Below, piece after piece: positions 56,616-64,000 of a DNA stretch of 64,000 nt. Source of the DNA: JAKZVK01 sp965237575 (GTDB lineage: Bacteria; Acidobacteriota; Terriglobia; Bryobacterales; UBA6623). The notes under the pieces are model-generated. The model was not told where the DNA came from, did no database searches, and saw nothing but the letters and a program-made list of their open reading frames with translations. The stretch is taken from NCBI GenBank assembly GCA_965237575.1, contig CBDEGI010000004.1, forward strand, positions 3,348,001 through 3,412,000, given 5' to 3'. A program made the translations under genes and the position numbers. Within the stretch, counting starts at the first letter, position 1, and each line of letters starts with the position of its first letter.

Positions 56616-57479
56616 ATGATTGGAAAGATGCTGCGTGCGGCGCTGATCGCGACCTCTCTGGTAGCCTCGCCCCTCATGGCTCCGCGGGCGTCGGGCCAAG
56701 ATCTGCTCAGCGGCGCCATCACAGCGTACAAAGACGGCCGGATTGACGAAGCGTTCGACCTGGCCAATCAGGCCATTGGGGCCGCTCCAAGCGACCCGAC
56801 CGGGTTCTTCGTTCGCGGAACCGTCTTCGAGCATCGCGAGGAGTACGACAAAGCCCTCGCCGACTATGACCGGGTCGTCGATCTGAGCCCGACGCTCCCG
56901 CTGGCCTATGGCCGCCGTGGGGCGCTCTACTTCAAGCTGGGCCAGTTTGAGGACTCCATCGCCGATTTCGACAAAGAGATCGAACTCGAGCCCCCGAAGG
57001 CCCAGAACCATTGGCAGCGGGGGATCTCTTATTTCTACGCCGGGCGCTACGAGGACGGCTGGAAACAGTTCGAGCTGTCACAGCGCACCGTGAACCCGAA
57101 CGATTACGAAAACGGGATCTTTCACTTTCTTTGCATGGCGCGAGCGAAAGGCGTGGCGGAGGCTCGTAAGTTTGCCCTCAAGATCGAAGGCGACAGCCGC
57201 GTGCCGATGAAGCAGATCTACGAGGTGTACCAGGGCAAGGCAACGACGGCCCAGGTCATGCAGGCCGCCGAGCACGGTTACCCCAACGCCGCCGAGCTGA
57301 ATGACCGGCTGTTCTACGCTCACCTCTACCTCGGCCTTTTCGAGGATGTGGCGGGCAACATCGAAGCGGCCCGGAGACACCTGACGCGCGCGGTCGAGAA
57401 TTTCCCGGTGGTCCATTACATGTGGGATGTGGGCCGCGTCCACGCGCGCAAGCTTGGTCAGGAATCGGAGGCTCAGTAG
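56616..57479 (+). CDS. Secreted TPR-repeat protein
   Basis: From ATG 56616 (or 56628) the protein has 287 residues. A signal peptide (ALIATSLVASPLMAPRASGQ) is followed by three to four TPR units with the Trp/Leu/Gly/Tyr/Ala pattern (AITAYKDGRIDEAFDLANQA, GTVFEHREEYDKALADYDRV, GALYFKLGQFEDSIADFDKE, GISYFYAGRYEDGWKQFELS). TPR proteins bind partners. Here it acts outside the cytosol. A second helical half carries no further motif. Its stop abuts the start of the DUF2461 gene at 57480, which suggests coupling. Confidence 0.85.
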   Translation: MIGKMLRAALIATSLVASPLMAPRASGQDLLSGAITAYKDGRIDEAFDLANQAIGAAPSDPTGFFVRGTVFEHREEYDKALADYDRVVDLSPTLPLAYGRRGALYFKLGQFEDSIADFDKEIELEPPKAQNHWQRGISYFYAGRYEDGWKQFELSQRTVNPNDYENGIFHFLCMARAKGVAEARKFALKIEGDSRVPMKQIYEVYQGKATTAQVMQAAEHGYPNAAELNDRLFYAHLYLGLFEDVAGNIEAARRHLTRAVENFPVVHYMWDVGRVHARKLGQESEAQ

Positions 57480-58187
57480 ATGGCGAACCCCTTCCCCGGT
57501 TTCCCGCCCGAGGCCCGCAAGTTCCTTCGCAGCCTCAAAGCGCACAACAAACGTGAATGGTTCGTGCCCCGCAAGAGCGTCTTCGACGAGCAGGTCAAGG
57601 CCCCCATGATTGAGTTGGTGCTGGCGCTCGGGGACGAGTTGCGCGGCTCCGGCCTCGACCTGGTGACGGCTCCGGAGAAGGCCATCTACCGCATCTATCG
57701 CGACGTGCGCTTCAGCAAAGACAAGAGCCCCTACAAGACGCACATCGCCGCCGTGTTTACCCCGCGCGACCTGCCGAAACACGCGGGCGCCGGACTCTAC
57801 TTTCATATCGGGCCGGACGAGGTTCTGGTCGGAGGCGGCATCTACGCGCCTGGACCGAAGGAGCTGCTGGCGATTCGCCAGATGCTCGCCGCGCGGCACC
57901 AGAAGCTACGCGCTGTGTTGACCGACCGTGGGTTCCGCGGGTTGTTCGGCGAAATGAGCGGCGAGAAACTTAAGCGCGTCCCCAAGGGCTTCGTGAGTGA
58001 CCACCCAGCGGCCGACTTGCTGGTCTATAAGCAGTTCCTTGCGGGAGCGAACCTGCCCGCCGACATCGTGGAGACACCGAAACTCTACCGGCAGATCGCG
58101 AAACATTTCCAGGCAATCGAACCTTTCCTCGTCTTGCTGAATTCCGCCCTCAAGCCTCGGCGGGCGAGAGCCTTCACCGCCGGCTGA
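57480..58187 (+). CDS. DUF2461 family protein
   Basis: The 235-residue protein matches the DUF2461/TIGR02453 family from FPPEARKFLRSLKAHNKREW, YRIYRDVRFSKDKSPYKTHI and GIYAPGPKELLAIRQMLAAR to RVPKGFVSDHPAADLLVYKQ. The family is conserved across bacteria and has no proven activity. It starts directly after the TPR gene stop. Length is normal. Confidence 0.93.
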   Translation: MANPFPGFPPEARKFLRSLKAHNKREWFVPRKSVFDEQVKAPMIELVLALGDELRGSGLDLVTAPEKAIYRIYRDVRFSKDKSPYKTHIAAVFTPRDLPKHAGAGLYFHIGPDEVLVGGGIYAPGPKELLAIRQMLAARHQKLRAVLTDRGFRGLFGEMSGEKLKRVPKGFVSDHPAADLLVYKQFLAGANLPADIVETPKLYRQIAKHFQAIEPFLVLLNSALKPRRARAFTAG

Positions 58188-58286
58188 ATGTCCCAACGCA
58201 TGGGCGTACCCTGAGTGCATGCCCAATTGACATCGCTAACCAGCCGTCTTACCATACACTTAGCTAATTGTGCCCTGGAGGGCGTT

Positions 58287-60092
58287 ATGAAGCGACTTCT
58301 GTTCGTCGTTCTGCTCGCTGGTTGCCTCGCGCCGGCGTTCGCCCAGAACAAAGACGCGCCGCGGCAAGCACAACCTGAGGTGCTGGCGCCGGAAAAATTC
58401 TCCGAAGTTCACGGTGAGCTGTTCAACCGCGCGGCATCGACCGACGCCGCTGAGTTGACCGACCGCATCGCGGGCTCGCTTCCGCCCGACGCCGCCGCGG
58501 GCTCGGTCCCGCGACGGAACTTCGTCGACGAGCACATCTTCTCGAGCGACATCGAGTTCCTTCGGCGCGTAACGCTCGACCTGACGGGCCGCATCCCTTC
58601 GCGCAGCGAGGTTCGTGAGTTCCTGGCCGACACCGATCCCGCCAAACGCGACAGGTTGATCGAGCGGCTGCTTGACAGTGAACCCTACGTCGACAAGTGG
58701 GCCTACTACTTCATGGACCTGTTCCGCGCCAACGGCAAGATGGGCCGCGGTCGCAACCTCTTCCACTATTGGATGAAGCAGAACCTGCGCGCCGACCGGC
58801 CGTTTGACGAAGTCGCGCGCGACATCATCTCGTCCTCGGCTAAGAGCAACCACGTCGTGGCGGCGTCGAACGTAATCGCCCGCGAGCACATCCAAGGCGC
58901 GCCGCAGCCGAAGGACGGCGATGACCTCAGCATGGTGCATCAGCTCGATACGCACGACGAGTTGGTCATTCATTATTCGAAGGCGTTCCTGGGCATCAAC
59001 TTCTCGTGCGTTTCGTGCCATGACGGCCAGGGGCATCTCGAAAAGGTCAACCTCTGGCTCAGCCGCAAGACCCGCGCGGAGTTCTTCCAGTACGCCTCGT
59101 TCCTAGGCCGCAGCCGCTACCTGATGTATTGGGAGGATGGCAAGCCGCAGTCGGGCGAGTTTCTCATCGACGACGGCAACCCCGGTTACGATTCCGAAGG
59201 GCACAGCATGGTCCGCGTGCCGCGTCTCGGAGGCCCTGAGAATCCGGCATTTATCATGACCGGCGAAGAGCCGCGGCCCGGCGAAGAGCCCCGCGACGCC
59301 CTGGCGCGAATGCTGCCTGCGCATCCGCAGTTCGCGCGCGCGATCGTGAACCGCTTCTGGGCGAGCTTGATGGGCTTCGGCATCGTCGAGCCGGCCGACG
59401 AGTTCGATTTGGCGCGGCTCGACCCCGGCGACGTGCCCGAAGGCTGGCAGTTACAAGCGTCGCATCCTGAGTTGCTCGAAGTGCTGGCCACGGACTTCCG
59501 CGACAACCGCCACAGCCTGAAGCGCCTGATGCGAACGATCGCCCGATCGAGCGCCTACCAGCTTTCGGCGCGCTTCCCGGGCGAGTGGAAGGAGTCGTAC
59601 ACCAAGTACTTCGCGCGAAAGTTCGTGCGGCGTCTGAACGCCGAGGAGTTGCATGACGCGATCGCGTTGGCGACGGACCGTCCGGGCGAGTTCAAGGCCG
59701 GCGAAGAAAAGGTCGGCATGGCGATGCGGCTGGCCGGACCCGCGGGCGACCGTGACACCCGCACGTTCTTGAAGACCTTCGGCCAGTCCGACCGCAACAC
59801 CCCGCCGCGCACCGTAGCCGGATCGCTGCTGCACCCGCTGGCGCTGATGCAATCACCGGTTGTGACCGAGCGCGTTCTCGCAACCGACGACAGCCGCATC
59901 AAAAACCTGCTCGACACCTACTCCGACAACGAGAAGGTTGTGGACGAGATGTTTCTCGGCACCCTCTCCCGCCCACCCTCGGGAGAAGAGAAGGAAGTCG
60001 CCCTCGCCACACTGGCGGAAAACCGCACCGCCGGTGCCCAGAACCTCCAATGGGCGCTGATCAACAGCGTCGAGTTCTTCTTTAACTACTAG
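58287..60092 (+). CDS. Secreted DUF1549/DUF1553 protein
   Basis: From ATG 58287, with GGAGG 5 bases upstream, the protein has 601 residues with a signal peptide (LLFVVLLAGCLAPAFAQ). DUF1549 features are VDEHIFSSDIEFLRRVTLDL, TGRIPSRSEVREFL and the CxxCH-like VSCHDGQG. DUF1553 features are AIVNRFWASLMGFGIVEPAD and NAEELHDAIALATDRPGEFK. Such proteins are typical of Planctomycetota and Acidobacteriota and are linked to polymer degradation, usually with a DUF1501 partner downstream. Here no partner is present, as a repeat and an IS remnant follow. Confidence 0.92.
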   Translation: MKRLLFVVLLAGCLAPAFAQNKDAPRQAQPEVLAPEKFSEVHGELFNRAASTDAAELTDRIAGSLPPDAAAGSVPRRNFVDEHIFSSDIEFLRRVTLDLTGRIPSRSEVREFLADTDPAKRDRLIERLLDSEPYVDKWAYYFMDLFRANGKMGRGRNLFHYWMKQNLRADRPFDEVARDIISSSAKSNHVVAASNVIAREHIQGAPQPKDGDDLSMVHQLDTHDELVIHYSKAFLGINFSCVSCHDGQGHLEKVNLWLSRKTRAEFFQYASFLGRSRYLMYWEDGKPQSGEFLIDDGNPGYDSEGHSMVRVPRLGGPENPAFIMTGEEPRPGEEPRDALARMLPAHPQFARAIVNRFWASLMGFGIVEPADEFDLARLDPGDVPEGWQLQASHPELLEVLATDFRDNRHSLKRLMRTIARSSAYQLSARFPGEWKESYTKYFARKFVRRLNAEELHDAIALATDRPGEFKAGEEKVGMAMRLAGPAGDRDTRTFLKTFGQSDRNTPPRTVAGSLLHPLALMQSPVVTERVLATDDSRIKNLLDTYSDNEKVVDEMFLGTLSRPPSGEEKEVALATLAENRTAGAQNLQWALINSVEFFFNY

Positions 60093-60132
60093 TCTAGGCT
60101 TTGGATTGGCCCGGGCGAAACCGTATTGAGGA

Positions 60133-60159
60133 GCGCGGATCTCGGTTTTGAGATCCGCG
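60133..60159. repeat. Family-D stem-loop, copy 2
   Basis: GCGCGGATCTCGGTTTTGAG plus ATCCGCG forms a perfect 9-bp GCGGATCTC/GAGATCCGC stem with a 6-base loop. It is near-identical to 16011-16038. It lies 40 bases after the DUF1549/1553 stop and could act as a transcript end. Confidence 0.7.
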
Positions 60160-60348
60160 TCCCTAATCGGTCCGTAAGAATGCGGGGGCTTTGGCGGGAG
60201 GCGCGAAAATGGCCGTGCGGTGGTTGGCAACGCGATCCCGGCGGACTCGCCGCCACGGCACGCGGGGTCTGGGGAAGTGGGGGCGCTGTGCGGACGTAGC
60301 TCCGCCCGCCCACACGCAGTCTGGCTGATCACTCGGGAGCCGCCCCCA

Positions 60349-61206
60349 TCAACTCGGCGCCGCCAACGGCAGTTGCTCGAACGCCCAGGCCCAGTTCGAA
60401 AAATGCCGCCACGCACGCATCAGCCGCAACGTCAACTGCCGCGCGTGGCGTACCAGCTTGCCCGGCTGCACGAACACCAGAAAACGTACCCGCTTCGGCC
60501 GCGCCCGTAGCAACTCCGGCGGCAGTGCCAGCCGCTTCATCGCCGTCAGTACGTTGTCCGTCAGCGCGCTCAGCCGCAGCCAAGCCGCGTTGGCGCCGAA
60601 GCGTCCGCAGGGCAATACGCCCGCCGCCGGCGCCTTGGTAGGTCGGCTGTGCTTGGCGCTTGTGCGATTCGATGATCGGCGCGTCGACATCCACCGTGGC
60701 AATTTTCTGATCGGCGCAGCGCACTCCGAGTTCGCCGACCCCATCGCGGTTGACGGCGGCCAGTCCGGCGAGTGCGTCGCTTTCGCCGGGGACGATGCTG
60801 GCGCGGGGCCCATGCCAGGCTGTTGTTGTTGCGCGGCGAGGATCTTTTCGTCGTCGTGAAATTGATACAGGAACTGGCGCGCGGCTTCGGGCGAAGGCGG
60901 CTCGTAGCCGAGCCTCTCGGCCATCCCGAGGTCCTCGCGCAACACGGCGAAATCGTCGAGGCACTCGCCGCCTACGGCGTTGAGCACCAAGAAACTTTCG
61001 ATGTAGGAGGCTTCATCGAGCCCGCGGCGACGTTGCTTGAGCGGCAGGTTGCGCTGGTCGCTCGCCGCGACACCGAGGCTGCGGGCGGCCCGCACAAACA
61101 GCGGCAGGCCGCCGAAGGAAGTGAGCGTTTCTTCGAGCGGCGTCTAGTCGATTTCAAACAGGAACTCGCCCTCGGCCGGGCTGCGCAACTGCTTGTTGAG
61201 ACCCAT
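60349..61206 (-). pseudogene. IS1380-family transposase remnant
   Basis: The start is MGLNKQLRSPAEGEFLFEID at 61206 with a TAG at 61144-61146 right after. In the same frame RGLDEASYIESFLVLNAVGG and ECLDDFAVLREDLGMAERL follow, both typical of IS1380. Then the frame wanders: VDVDAPIIESHKRQAQPTYQ (the catalytic-region motif) lies in another frame, and the first frame returns at LTDNVLTAMKRLALPPELLR to the stop. Internal parts of the catalytic core are missing. The element is dead. Its ends were not found. Confidence 0.85.
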
Positions 61207-61387
61207 GCCTGAACCCCAGCCATCGTGCACCCATTGGGTGCGCGCCTGATTGAGGCCCGCTCCGTCTCCCGCCCCTTGTCTATGTCCCTCTCAGCTCCAC
61301 TCCGCCCGGCCCTCGCTTTCTTACGGACGGATCAGGGACTCGGGGGATCTGTTGGGTCTGTCCGGGTGCGCGACATAAAAGTGCCGC

Positions 61388-62695
61388 TCATCCGGCCTGG
61401 GTGCGGGATTCCCAGTAGTCTTCGAAGCGGCCGCTGAGGCGGGCGCAGCGTAGCGCCAGGATGGCGTTCGCGCCGCGTACCGTCCAGAACATGCCCGAGC
61501 GCTTCAGACGTTGCGCCACTACCGTCTTGCATCCCGCCTCGATCACCCCTGAACCGATGAACAATCCCTGCTTGCGAAAGTGCGGATAGCGCATCCGCTC
61601 GGCGTTGTGTTCGAAGTACTCCGCTTCGCTCGCCAGTCGACGAGCCAGATCCGGCTGCGGGGCCACCACACCTCGTAGGGCCGCCACCAACTTCTTGATC
61701 TGACCCTGATCGAGTTGGCGGAGCCGTTGCTGGGTCCAGCGCCGCCGGCTGGGCTCGTCGTCGAGCCCCAGTTGCGCCGCCAACTCCCACAAGTGCTGGC
61801 GCGCATGATAGAGGTCCACGATTTCGATCGCGCCCGCGAAGTATTGATGCGAGAGGTTCCAGATCCAGGCGGCTCCGTCGCCGATTACCACCTTCTTGTT
61901 CGCCCGCCCCCAGCCGCGCTCCCACGCCTGCTGCCAGAGGCGTCGCCCAAACGCCTCGGCGCCCTCGATCGCTCCCGTATAGCTCGTCGACCCTTCCTCA
62001 CGCACGGGTCGGTCGCCTGGCTTGCCCTCGGCTTGCGTGAACACACAGCCGAGCTTGACCTCCCGCGTGCGGGCGCGCTCGCGGTCCTTTTTGCCGGCTC
62101 GTCCCGCCGTCTCGGCCGCCACCATCGGCACCCCGGTGCCGTCCATCTCGATGTAGAGAACCGGAATGTCGGCCCCGGCCACCGCGGGCAGCGGCAGTTG
62201 CACCGCCCGTTGGATCTGTTGTTGTTCGCGGGCGGCGAGGTCGGCCCCGATCGCCTCGGCGCCGCGCTCGATGGCTTTGGTGGTAACGTCCAAACCGGCT
62301 AACACCCGCAGTTGCTCGCGACTGCTTTCAAACGACGACTCGCTGCCCACCAGCGCCATCATGCAGCGCACGCCGGGAGAGTAGTGCGTGTTGTCGACAT
62401 CGAGTTCGCGGTCAAAGGGGAACTGTCCCTGATGGCACGCCGGGCAGAGGTAGTAGGGCCGTTCGATCGCGACCGCGCCGAGCACACTCACCACGGTCTT
62501 GGGCCGCCGACCGCGGTGACGGGTGCGACGGCCGCAGCGACAGGATGGCTCAGGCGCGGCGTCGGCGGGCGCCTCCAACAGTTGCTCGAGCAACTTCGCG
62601 CCGGCTCGGTGCAGTGCCGCACGGGTGGCCGTCTCCAGCGCTTCCAGGTCCCAGTGCTGCTGCTTGCGCCGGGCGGCGAAGATCAGAGTCAGCAA
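61388..62695 (-). CDS. ISKra4-family transposase
   Basis: The 435-residue protein has an N-terminal zinc-like block (CRCGRRTRHRGRRPKTVVSV and LCPACHQGQFPFDRELDV), an RNase H-like core with VLYIEMDGTGVPMVAAETAG (first Asp), ANKKVVIGDGAAWIWNLSHQ (second Asp), EIVDLYHARQHLWELAAQLG, and a C-terminal Glu region LFIGSGVIEAGCKTVVAQRL. This is the ISKra4/UPF0236 layout. It overlaps the DUF6788 gene by 7 bases. Full length and no stop codons indicate it may still be active. Confidence 0.93.
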   Translation of the reverse strand: MLTLIFAARRKQQHWDLEALETATRAALHRAGAKLLEQLLEAPADAAPEPSCRCGRRTRHRGRRPKTVVSVLGAVAIERPYYLCPACHQGQFPFDRELDVDNTHYSPGVRCMMALVGSESSFESSREQLRVLAGLDVTTKAIERGAEAIGADLAAREQQQIQRAVQLPLPAVAGADIPVLYIEMDGTGVPMVAAETAGRAGKKDRERARTREVKLGCVFTQAEGKPGDRPVREEGSTSYTGAIEGAEAFGRRLWQQAWERGWGRANKKVVIGDGAAWIWNLSHQYFAGAIEIVDLYHARQHLWELAAQLGLDDEPSRRRWTQQRLRQLDQGQIKKLVAALRGVVAPQPDLARRLASEAEYFEHNAERMRYPHFRKQGLFIGSGVIEAGCKTVVAQRLKRSGMFWTVRGANAILALRCARLSGRFEDYWESRTQAG

Positions 62696-63117
62696 CTGTT
62701 CGACTTCTTGGGCGACTTCTTGTTGGATCGCCGCGGCCGTTTTTTTTCCTGCGGCGTCACAGACGCTGCCGACTCGGACTCTTGCTCAACGGGCCGCAAG
62801 CGGCAGATCTTCTCGTTGACTTCGATGAGTTCTCGGCTTAGCTGCTGGAAGCGCCGAAAGGCGGTGATCTCCCGCTGAGTCTTACGGCGAGCCGCCGGGT
62901 CGGAGAGGCTCTGGGTGACGGTCTTGCCGCGGGATTTGTAGGTCAACCGCCAGTGCGGGCCATGGCCGGGATGACCGCGCTGACGACAGCGGCAGGTGGG
63001 TTTGCCGCAAGGGCCTTGAGTGGTGGTGACGGAGCCTTGGCGAAAATCACCCAAGGCAAGCATCTGCTGGAAGATCGCGTGGCGACGGTACTCCAAGGCG
63101 GGCAGGGAATCGGGCAT
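62689..63117 (-). CDS. DUF6788-like accessory protein of the ISKra4 element
   Basis: The 142-residue basic protein has a Cys cluster (GPCGKPTCRCRQRGHPGHGP) like a small zinc knuckle, then HWRLTYKSRGKTVTQSLSD. A helical region and a Lys/Ser-rich tail (KKRPRRSNKKSPKKSN) follow. Such proteins accompany ISKra4-type transposases. A strong AAGGAGGTG lies 6 bases before the start at 63117. Its role is unknown, perhaps DNA end binding or control of transposition. Confidence 0.85.
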   Translation of the reverse strand: MPDSLPALEYRRHAIFQQMLALGDFRQGSVTTTQGPCGKPTCRCRQRGHPGHGPHWRLTYKSRGKTVTQSLSDPAARRKTQREITAFRRFQQLSRELIEVNEKICRLRPVEQESESAASVTPQEKKRPRRSNKKSPKKSNSC

Positions 63118-63134
63118 GGGACACCTCCTTCTTA

Positions 63135-63159
63135 TCCTAGCGTATTATATACGCTAGGA
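63135..63159 (-). promoter_or_regulatory. Perfect hairpin upstream of the IS genes
   Basis: TCCTAGCGTA and TACGCTAGGA pair over 10 bases with a 5-base loop (TTATA), located 17 bases before the first IS gene and just upstream of its ribosome binding site. It could block read-through from outside promoters or serve as a binding site. It lies inside the insertion sequence. Confidence 0.6.
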
Positions 63160-63228
63160 CACCGCACCCCAGACCGTACCCCAACCACTTGGCACTTTCA
63201 TGTCGCGCACCCGGTCTGTCCGACCCTA

Positions 63229-63258
63229 TCGACAAAAAGGGGGCCGGTCTCTTATAAT
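63229..63258 (+). promoter_or_regulatory. Promoter of the IscA-like gene next to the IS end
   Basis: TCGACA (63229-63234), an 18-base spacer and a perfect TATAAT (63253-63258) form a good sigma-70 promoter. The -35 box begins 8 bases after the target duplication of the insertion sequence. The insertion therefore spared the core promoter but replaced everything upstream of it. Confidence 0.65.
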
Positions 63259-63334
63259 CGAGGCAGGAGCCTATTGTCGCGACCTGTGCAGCAGCGCCGG
63301 CTGCCGTGGTCGCTTGAAGGGGAGAGACGCCAGG

Positions 63335-63661
63335 ATGATCAGCCTAACGGAAACTGCGGTCAGCAAGATCAGAGAGATCATGTCCCAACAAGAGCCTAAG
63401 CCGCAGGCGCTGCGGATTTCGGTCGTCGGCGGAGGCTGCTCGGGCTTTCAGTACTCGATGGCCTTTGAGAACGACCAGTTGCCGCTCGACAAGTCTTACG
63501 ACTTCGATGGCGACTTGAAGGTCCTCGTCGACCAAGCCAGCATGCTGTACTTGGACAACTGCGAAGTGGATTACGTCGAGACGCTGGAAGGGGCAGGCTT
63601 CAAGTTCGGCAACCCCAACGTGACGTCCACCTGCGGCTGCGGCAGTTCCTTCCAAGCCTAA
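63335..63661 (+). CDS. A-type iron-sulfur carrier (IscA/ErpA-like)
   Basis: From ATG 63335, with AAGGGGAGA upstream, the protein has 108 residues. The three cluster-binding Cys are in LRISVVGGGCSGFQYSMAFE and in the C-terminal TSTCGCGSSF. KVLVDQASMLYLDNCEVDYV and GAGFKFGNPN are also typical. It carries Fe-S clusters to client enzymes. Its promoter is next to an ISKra4 insertion. Whether it is IscA, SufA or ErpA cannot be settled. No other isc or suf gene is in view. Confidence 0.93.
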   Translation: MISLTETAVSKIREIMSQQEPKPQALRISVVGGGCSGFQYSMAFENDQLPLDKSYDFDGDLKVLVDQASMLYLDNCEVDYVETLEGAGFKFGNPNVTSTCGCGSSFQA

Positions 63662-63720
63662 GCCGAATCGCAAGGGATCTCGATGCCGCGCCGGGCTTCG
63701 GTCCGCGCGGCATTTCTGTT

Positions 63721-64000
63721 ATGGCGTCCGCAACCGAGTGGGATGAACGCTTCCACCGGGGCGACCATGCCGGTTCTGAGATCGATCCCTTTCTCTCGCA
63801 ATCCAAGAAGTACTGGGCGCTGCTCAATGACGGCGCGGCCACGCCGGCGAGCACCTTCAACGGCAAGCGGGCGCTCGACCTCGCCTGCGGTGCCGGACGG
63901 CACGCGGTCTACCTGGCCCAGGCCGGTTTCTCGGTCGCGGCGGTCGACTTCTCGGCAAAGGCTTGGCGTCCGCGAATCGTCTGGCCGAATCGCGAGCGGT
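63721..64000 (+). CDS. SAM-dependent methyltransferase, N-terminal part
   Basis: The gene starts with ATG 63721 and runs off the right edge. The visible part has WDERFHRGDHAGSEIDPFLS and the SAM-binding motif I ALDLACGAGRHAVYLAQAGF, then VAAVDFSAKA. The next residues only make sense in another frame (LASANRLAESRA), so one base seems to be missing near 63962. The fold suggests a TehB-like or class I methyltransferase. The substrate cannot be told. Confidence 0.8.
   Translation, partial: MASATEWDERFHRGDHAGSEIDPFLSQSKKYWALLNDGAATPASTFNGKRALDLACGAGRHAVYLAQAGFSVAAVDFSAKAWRPRIVWPNRER

Larger units (their letters stand above)
61364..63212. mobile_element. Complete ISKra4-family insertion sequence, 1849 bp
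   Basis: Terminal inverted repeats of 22 bp begin GGGTGCGCGACAT (61364-61385) and end ATGTCGCGCACCC (63191-63212) with one mismatch. GGTCTGTCC flanks both ends (61355-61363 and 63213-63221), a 9-bp target duplication. Inside are a DUF6788-type orf and a UPF0236/ISKra4-type transposase, both intact and on the minus strand. The ends, duplication and intact genes suggest a recent insertion. It lands next to the IscA-like promoter and close to an older IS1380 remnant. Confidence 0.96.

Overview
The window reads as one stretch of chromosome from a GC-rich bacterium of the Acidobacteriota, probably a Solibacter/Bryobacter-like lineage recovered from an environmental assembly. The best markers are a secreted beta-propeller protein ending in a TIGR03437-type (Solibacter-type) C-terminal domain, a DUF1549/DUF1553 secreted protein, several short secreted proteins of acidobacterial type, and many stem-loop intergenic repeats. 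No rRNA, tRNA, CRISPR array or replication origin was recognised. The placement is an inference from gene content.

Layout. 1-4040: surface polysaccharide genes (Wzz-like protein, polyprenyl glycosylphosphotransferase, O-antigen ligase with a 175-bp tandem duplication). 4238-9787: secreted propeller protein (frame-broken), cupin, zinc-ribbon protein, a VapBC-like toxin-antitoxin pair and an orphan sugar-binding lipoprotein. 10143-14002: a short SecA-like ATPase with one frameshift, a small membrane protein and a AAA ATPase. 14352-19628: sulfatase, Tat-exported class V aminotransferase, FG-GAP protein and an outer-membrane barrel. 20111-27140: KDPG aldolase, then the conserved run heptosyltransferase-MsbA-YicC-Gmk-RpoZ-CoaBC. 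27441-36074: gluconolactonase-like lipoprotein, LepB-CarA-CarB, PQQ-propeller protein and isochorismatase-like hydrolase. 36075-41300: a gene graveyard with a secreted fibre-like gene split by a 254-bp non-autonomous element, two genes with in-frame TAG stops, and a 5'-truncated remnant. 41348-48126: small conserved protein, NicO-type metal exporter, Ldh_2-type dehydrogenase, an MBL-like/ThuA fusion and an unrecognised 730-residue protein. 48160-53871: aromatic amino acid genes trpC-trpF-trpB-trpA-chorismate mutase-tyrA on the minus strand, preceded by a secreted protein whose frame runs into TrpC. 54183-60092: FAD reductase, two coupled secreted proteins, TPR protein, DUF2461 protein and DUF1549/1553 protein. 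60349-63212: an IS1380-like remnant and an intact 1849-bp ISKra4-family insertion sequence with a 9-bp target duplication, lying just upstream of an IscA-like gene and a partial methyltransferase.

The best-supported new structural observations are the 254-bp element at 38282-38535, whose removal restores one reading frame exactly, the fully delimited ISKra4 element, the duplication that creates a start codon in the O-antigen ligase gene, and five families of short stem-loop repeats. The functional unknowns most worth attention are the 730-residue protein with a possible leaderless promoter, the short SecA paralogue beside an AAA ATPase, and the MBL-like/ThuA fusion that has lost its metal-binding motif. 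Several frame breaks are single-base losses next to intact coding sequence, so some may be assembly or sequencing errors rather than biology.
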